NCBI GenBank assembly: GCA_910588325.1
Contig: CAJUPP010000039.1
Location: 1 to 33,562, forward strand
DNA: 33,562 bases
Direction: 5' to 3'
Source of the DNA: an uncultured Hungatella sp.
Lineage (GTDB): Bacteria; Bacillota; Clostridia; Lachnospirales; Lachnospiraceae
The notes below the pieces were generated by a model. That model saw only the letters and a program-made list of their open reading frames with translations, was not told where the DNA came from and did not search any database. The stretch's first letter is position 1; each line of letters begins with the position of its first letter. Positions 30,471-33,562 of the stretch are shown piece after piece. The translations under genes were made by a program, and so were the position numbers.

Positions 30471-31768
30471 CTATTTCGACTGCTGCGCAAGCCACTCGAA
30501 AATTGATATTTCCCCACCATCTGTTTCCTCCACACATTCATTATTCAACGTGTAAATCCATGACCAGTGTCCCTGATATTCATATGGTGTAACCCCATCT
30601 TTCTGAAAGTACTTTCCAGATGTATCCACAACATTTTCAAAGAGACTATAACGAATGTCCTGTGCTCCTGCCGCTACAAGCCTGTTGTAAAGCGCACTGC
30701 TGTGATTTTCTGTCAAAACCATGCGGTCTGATTTCGCAGCAGTCATCCATATGGGAATATTTTTTAACCTGGCGATTTTCTCGTCATCCAGCCACGCCTC
30801 CTCATATGCTTCACATACAGGAAATGCGGCTGCAAAATACTCCGGATACGCAGTCAGCATATTGACCGTCATATACCCTCCATTGGAGCAACCTCCGATA
30901 TAGATCCGATCCGTGTCAATCTCCCCATGGTTAGATACGTAAGTTTCTATCAGTCCCATCAATGCCTCAGTATAATATGAAATTCCTGCACCGGGATCTG
31001 TTGTATCCATATATCTTCCGTCGCCAGATTGACTACCTTATTTCCCATAATTGCAATTGTTGGATCTGTGCCGCCTTCACCTGCTCCGTGCAGCCATATG
31101 ATAAGCGGTGTTTCACCATTCCGTGCGTTTTCCGGCTGATAAGATGCATATGATAATGTAATACCGCTTGTCTCATCGCTATAGCTTCCTGTACAGTCAA
31201 ATGTATCCGCAATCATATTAATATTTCCCTGATTATCAGATGCATCTGTTTCTCCCATCTTCAGAGCTCTTCCGTCTGCTGCCCTTAATCCTGCATTTTC
31301 CGCAGCCTCTATCAGGTATGTTGTCTCAACATACTGGTTGAAACCACTTGCGAGATCATAGTTAAACGGGGAAACCTAGGCCATTTCCGGACCAACTTCC
31401 ATTTCAATGGTAATACAGGCTCCTGTGCTATCCCTGTTTCCGTCCGCATCTGATACGTAGACATCTGACACTGTCCTGCCCGTTGTCAGGTCAAGTCCTT
31501 TGAACTTCCGTTCCGAAGACACCAAAAAACTCTTTGTATCAATCGTACTCCCATCTACCGTGACGCCCATCTCCAAAATTACCTTCGTAATCGCCGGACC
31601 CCAATCCATTGCTTCTGTGACTGTCTTGTACTTTGGCTCAACTGTTAATTCATCGCCGTCTGTCGCTTCCGTCTGCTACAGCACTGTCGGCTCTTTATCC
31701 TGACACCCTGTCAGACCCGCAGTCAGAATGGCCAACATGATGATTCCTGATACGATCTGTCTCCTCAT
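30471..31768 (-). pseudogene. Secreted lipoprotein esterase (alpha/beta hydrolase) with three lesions
   Basis: GGAGG and ATG at 31768 start a lipoprotein signal ending in the lipobox LTAGLTGC. The same frame continues through an Ig-like/beta N-domain (AITKVILEMGVTVDG) into an alpha/beta hydrolase: IIWLHGAGEGG oxyanion loop, nucleophile in GGCSNGGYM, later Asp in AAKSDRM and His in GHWSW. Two in-frame TAG codons interrupt it (31676-31678 and 31376-31378), and near 31005 a deletion plus frameshift removes part of the segment after MGNKVVNLATEDI. The natural stop is also TAG, so recoding is unlikely. The intact parent would be a surface esterase/peptidase of the feruloyl-esterase-like type. Confidence 0.8.
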
Positions 31769-31815
31769 AGTTCCTCCTATTAAACACAGCGATCTTTCCG
31801 CCAGTATGCTGCCTG

Positions 31816-32661
31816 TCACCGCAGCGATCTCATTTTGTTCTTTGCGTAGACAATATTTGCCGCACCTCCGTCCAGACGTTTCAGATGTGCATCAACGCGT
31901 CTGGCGATATATGCCTTTTCTCCCATAAACTCAAACGGAACATCCTCGGCATTTCCATTCAGAATATCCTCTGTCAGCAAAATGGCTGATTCCAGTAGTC
32001 CCTCCGCGGCGTTCCCTGTTCCATGCGAGACCAGTCCCCTGTCATACCGCCCGTATACCCGCTCCTGGAAACTCATAAGATTCTCCCTGTATTCTGACAC
32101 CGAAGCGGAATTATGGTCAAAGAGATAGGTGTATGAATTGCAGGCATCCCCAAAGAGCAGCACCCGCTCCTTCTCAAACAGAAACGTCATGAAACCGGAC
32201 GTATGTCCGGCAAGAGCGGCTGCCTCTATTGTCAGCCCGCCCAGCACAAACCGCTGTCCGTCTTCAAGCGGATGGAAACAGTTGACAAGTTTCTCCACAA
32301 ACGCGCCCGGATACACCCGCCTCCTCCAATCGGGGACAGATGCATTTAGAAAAGCTTCCCTGTGGGATATTTGTGAATTTTCTCTGTATACATTCTCATC
32401 AAGCAGGCTCATATACACCTGTTCAAACACACCAGCCCCCAGAGCATGGTCTACATGCCCGTGACTCAATAATACATACACGTCCTTTTTTGTCAGCGAG
32501 CGCACCAGTTCCCTTAGATTGCCGACTCCCACATCTGTATCGATCAGTGCTGCCTTGCCGTCTCCCTCCGCAAGATACATCAACTCTCCCGCAATCCCAT
32601 AAATGCGTGTGATCCTGTCTGTTACTTTCTCCGTCTTAAACAGTATTGTCCCTGTTTCCAT
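31816..32661 (-). CDS. MBL-fold metallohydrolase
   Basis: The metal-binding motif SHGHVDHALG (HxHxDH) is followed by a further His in LAGHTSGF, an Asp in LLFGDACN and His in VSHGTGN, completing a metallo-beta-lactamase-fold di-metal site. About 281 residues from the ATG chosen; a TTG four codons upstream is possible. No signal peptide, so cytoplasmic. Substrate is unknown; family members include glyoxalase II, lactonases and sugar-related hydrolases. The frame is intact, unlike its neighbours, and lies 22 nt after the GH3 remnant, suggesting a former sugar-use operon. Confidence 0.87.
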   Translation of the reverse strand: METGTILFKTEKVTDRITRIYGIAGELMYLAEGDGKAALIDTDVGVGNLRELVRSLTKKDVYVLLSHGHVDHALGAGVFEQVYMSLLDENVYRENSQISHREAFLNASVPDWRRRVYPGAFVEKLVNCFHPLEDGQRFVLGGLTIEAAALAGHTSGFMTFLFEKERVLLFGDACNSYTYLFDHNSASVSEYRENLMSFQERVYGRYDRGLVSHGTGNAAEGLLESAILLTEDILNGNAEDVPFEFMGEKAYIARRVDAHLKRLDGGAANIVYAKNKMRSLR

Positions 32662-32683
32662 CGCCTGTTTCAAACCTCTTTTC

Positions 32684-33461
32684 TTATAAAGAACCGCGAA
32701 AACTCCTGTTATTTCTTACAGTTTCTACGCGCGAACCGTAACTCCTGCAGTCTTCAAAGGCAAGTGTCTGATAGATAACTGTAATCAGACGCCTTACACA
32801 GTCTTTGAGTTCCTCCCGTCCGAGTTTTCCTGACTGCAATGCCTCCCGTATATTCTCAAAGTCTCCGGCATATCCCGGCATGATCAGATCATTTCCCGCT
32901 GCAATACACTCCCAGGATATGCTCCCTCCTGCCGGATATGTCGTCGTCCAGTCCGTCATGATGATTCCCTGAAAATCCCATTCCTCGCGCGCCGCCACAA
33001 TACATAAATCCTGGCAGTTTGCGGCATGAACCCCATTGATTTTATTGTAAGAAGTCATGATTGCTATTGGCTGGGAATCCTTGACGGCAATCTCAAATCC
33101 CCGCAAATAGATTTCGCGCAGTGCACGCTCGGAAAGCACACTGTCAGAGCCCATCCTGTTATCTTCCTGATTATTACATGCAAAATGCTTGATCGTTGTC
33201 CCGACACCCGGCACCGACTGCACGCCCCTGGTCATTGCTGCCGCCATCCGGCCGCTGATAAGCGGATCTTCGGAATAGTATTCAAAGTTACGCCCGCACA
33301 GCGGATTCCTGTGAATATTCATACCCGGCGCCAGCCACCATGCGACCTGGAACTCCTGCATCTCTGCCGCGACTGCCTTTCCAACCTGCTCAAGCAGCGG
33401 TATATTCCATGTCTGCGCCAGCACAATCCCCACCGGAATTGCCGTACAGTACTGCCGACAC
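32684..33461 (-). pseudogene. Glycoside hydrolase family 3, 5'-truncated
   Basis: Reads from QYCTAIPVGIVLAQTWN through NPLCGRNFEYYSEDP, KHFACNNQEDNR and the nucleophile Asp in GIIMTDW to a natural stop after RRLITVIYQTLAFEDC. These are core motifs of GH3 beta-glucosidase-type enzymes. The protein starts abruptly: everything before the residues coded near 33461 is missing, and AT-rich non-coding sequence takes over. The C-terminal end fits the circularly permuted GH3 group, whose other domain would precede, so more than half of the enzyme may be lost. No ribosome site serves the remaining frame. Confidence 0.75.
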
Positions 33462-33562
33462 CAACCATGTTAAAATTTAAACGTAAAATTCATTGACATA
33501 TTTCTGCTTCATACATATAATAATAGTATAAGACAGGCAACGGCGTGTGTCTGTTAAAGCGC

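Noticed and set aside
30471..31768. TAG stop-codon recoding
   Set aside because: Several intact genes here end in TAG, the esterase itself ends in TAG, and it also has a frameshifting deletion.

Overview
The window looks like the chromosome of a gut Lachnospiraceae-type bacterium (Clostridia). This rests on the protein flavour, strong AGGAGG-type ribosome binding sites, moderate G+C, a Lsa-like ABC-F protein, a Bce-type peptide-response module, a DinB/YolD pair and integrative-element debris of the kind common in this family. The genus cannot be fixed from the sequence alone. No rRNA, tRNA or CRISPR array was seen.

Layout. 1-1100: start of a restriction S-subunit-like gene behind a two-operator promoter, then a DUF4160/DUF2442 pair. 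1197-3360: ABC-F ribosome-protection gene with a leader of about 490 nt that holds a three-codon ORF and a 63-nt direct repeat. 3448-6262: S66 peptidase, choloylglycine hydrolase, a MATE-like remnant and a broken divergent MerR regulator. 6263-10848: four-gene module of response regulator, histidine kinase, ABC ATPase and FtsX-like permease (Bce type). 11021-11660: FlxA-like coiled-coil gene and a 180-bp near-perfect palindrome. 11669-13755: GHKL kinase and LytTR regulator (Agr-like pair). 13891-17828: complete ribD-ribE-ribBA-ribH operon behind an FMN riboswitch with two tandem terminators. 17837-20525: MocR-type regulator divergent from a DegV gene. 20604-22433: lrgA-lrgB-FadR-type regulator, with a textbook FadR-class operator over the promoter. 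22453-24973: SOS region with a Y-family polymerase, YolD-like partner, and a convergent small gene of unknown function that has its own LexA-box promoter. 24996-27292: internally deleted LUD protein, nucleoside phosphorylase, and an HxlR regulator divergent from a flavoprotein. 27318-30300: debris of an ICE ArdC/YodL protein next to an AT-rich tyrosine integrase and a 14-nt tandem repeat. 30295-33562: a decayed carbohydrate/ester-use cluster (broken small gene, esterase lipoprotein with three lesions, intact MBL hydrolase, 5'-truncated GH3).

The genes mostly form self-contained regulatory units: antibiotic sensing (ABC-F leader, Bce module), riboflavin supply (FMN switch), membrane or overflow-metabolite control (Lrg) and DNA damage (LexA sites). 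The flanks carry many lesions: MerR, MATE, LUD, ArdC/YodL, esterase, GH3 and a small frameshifted gene.
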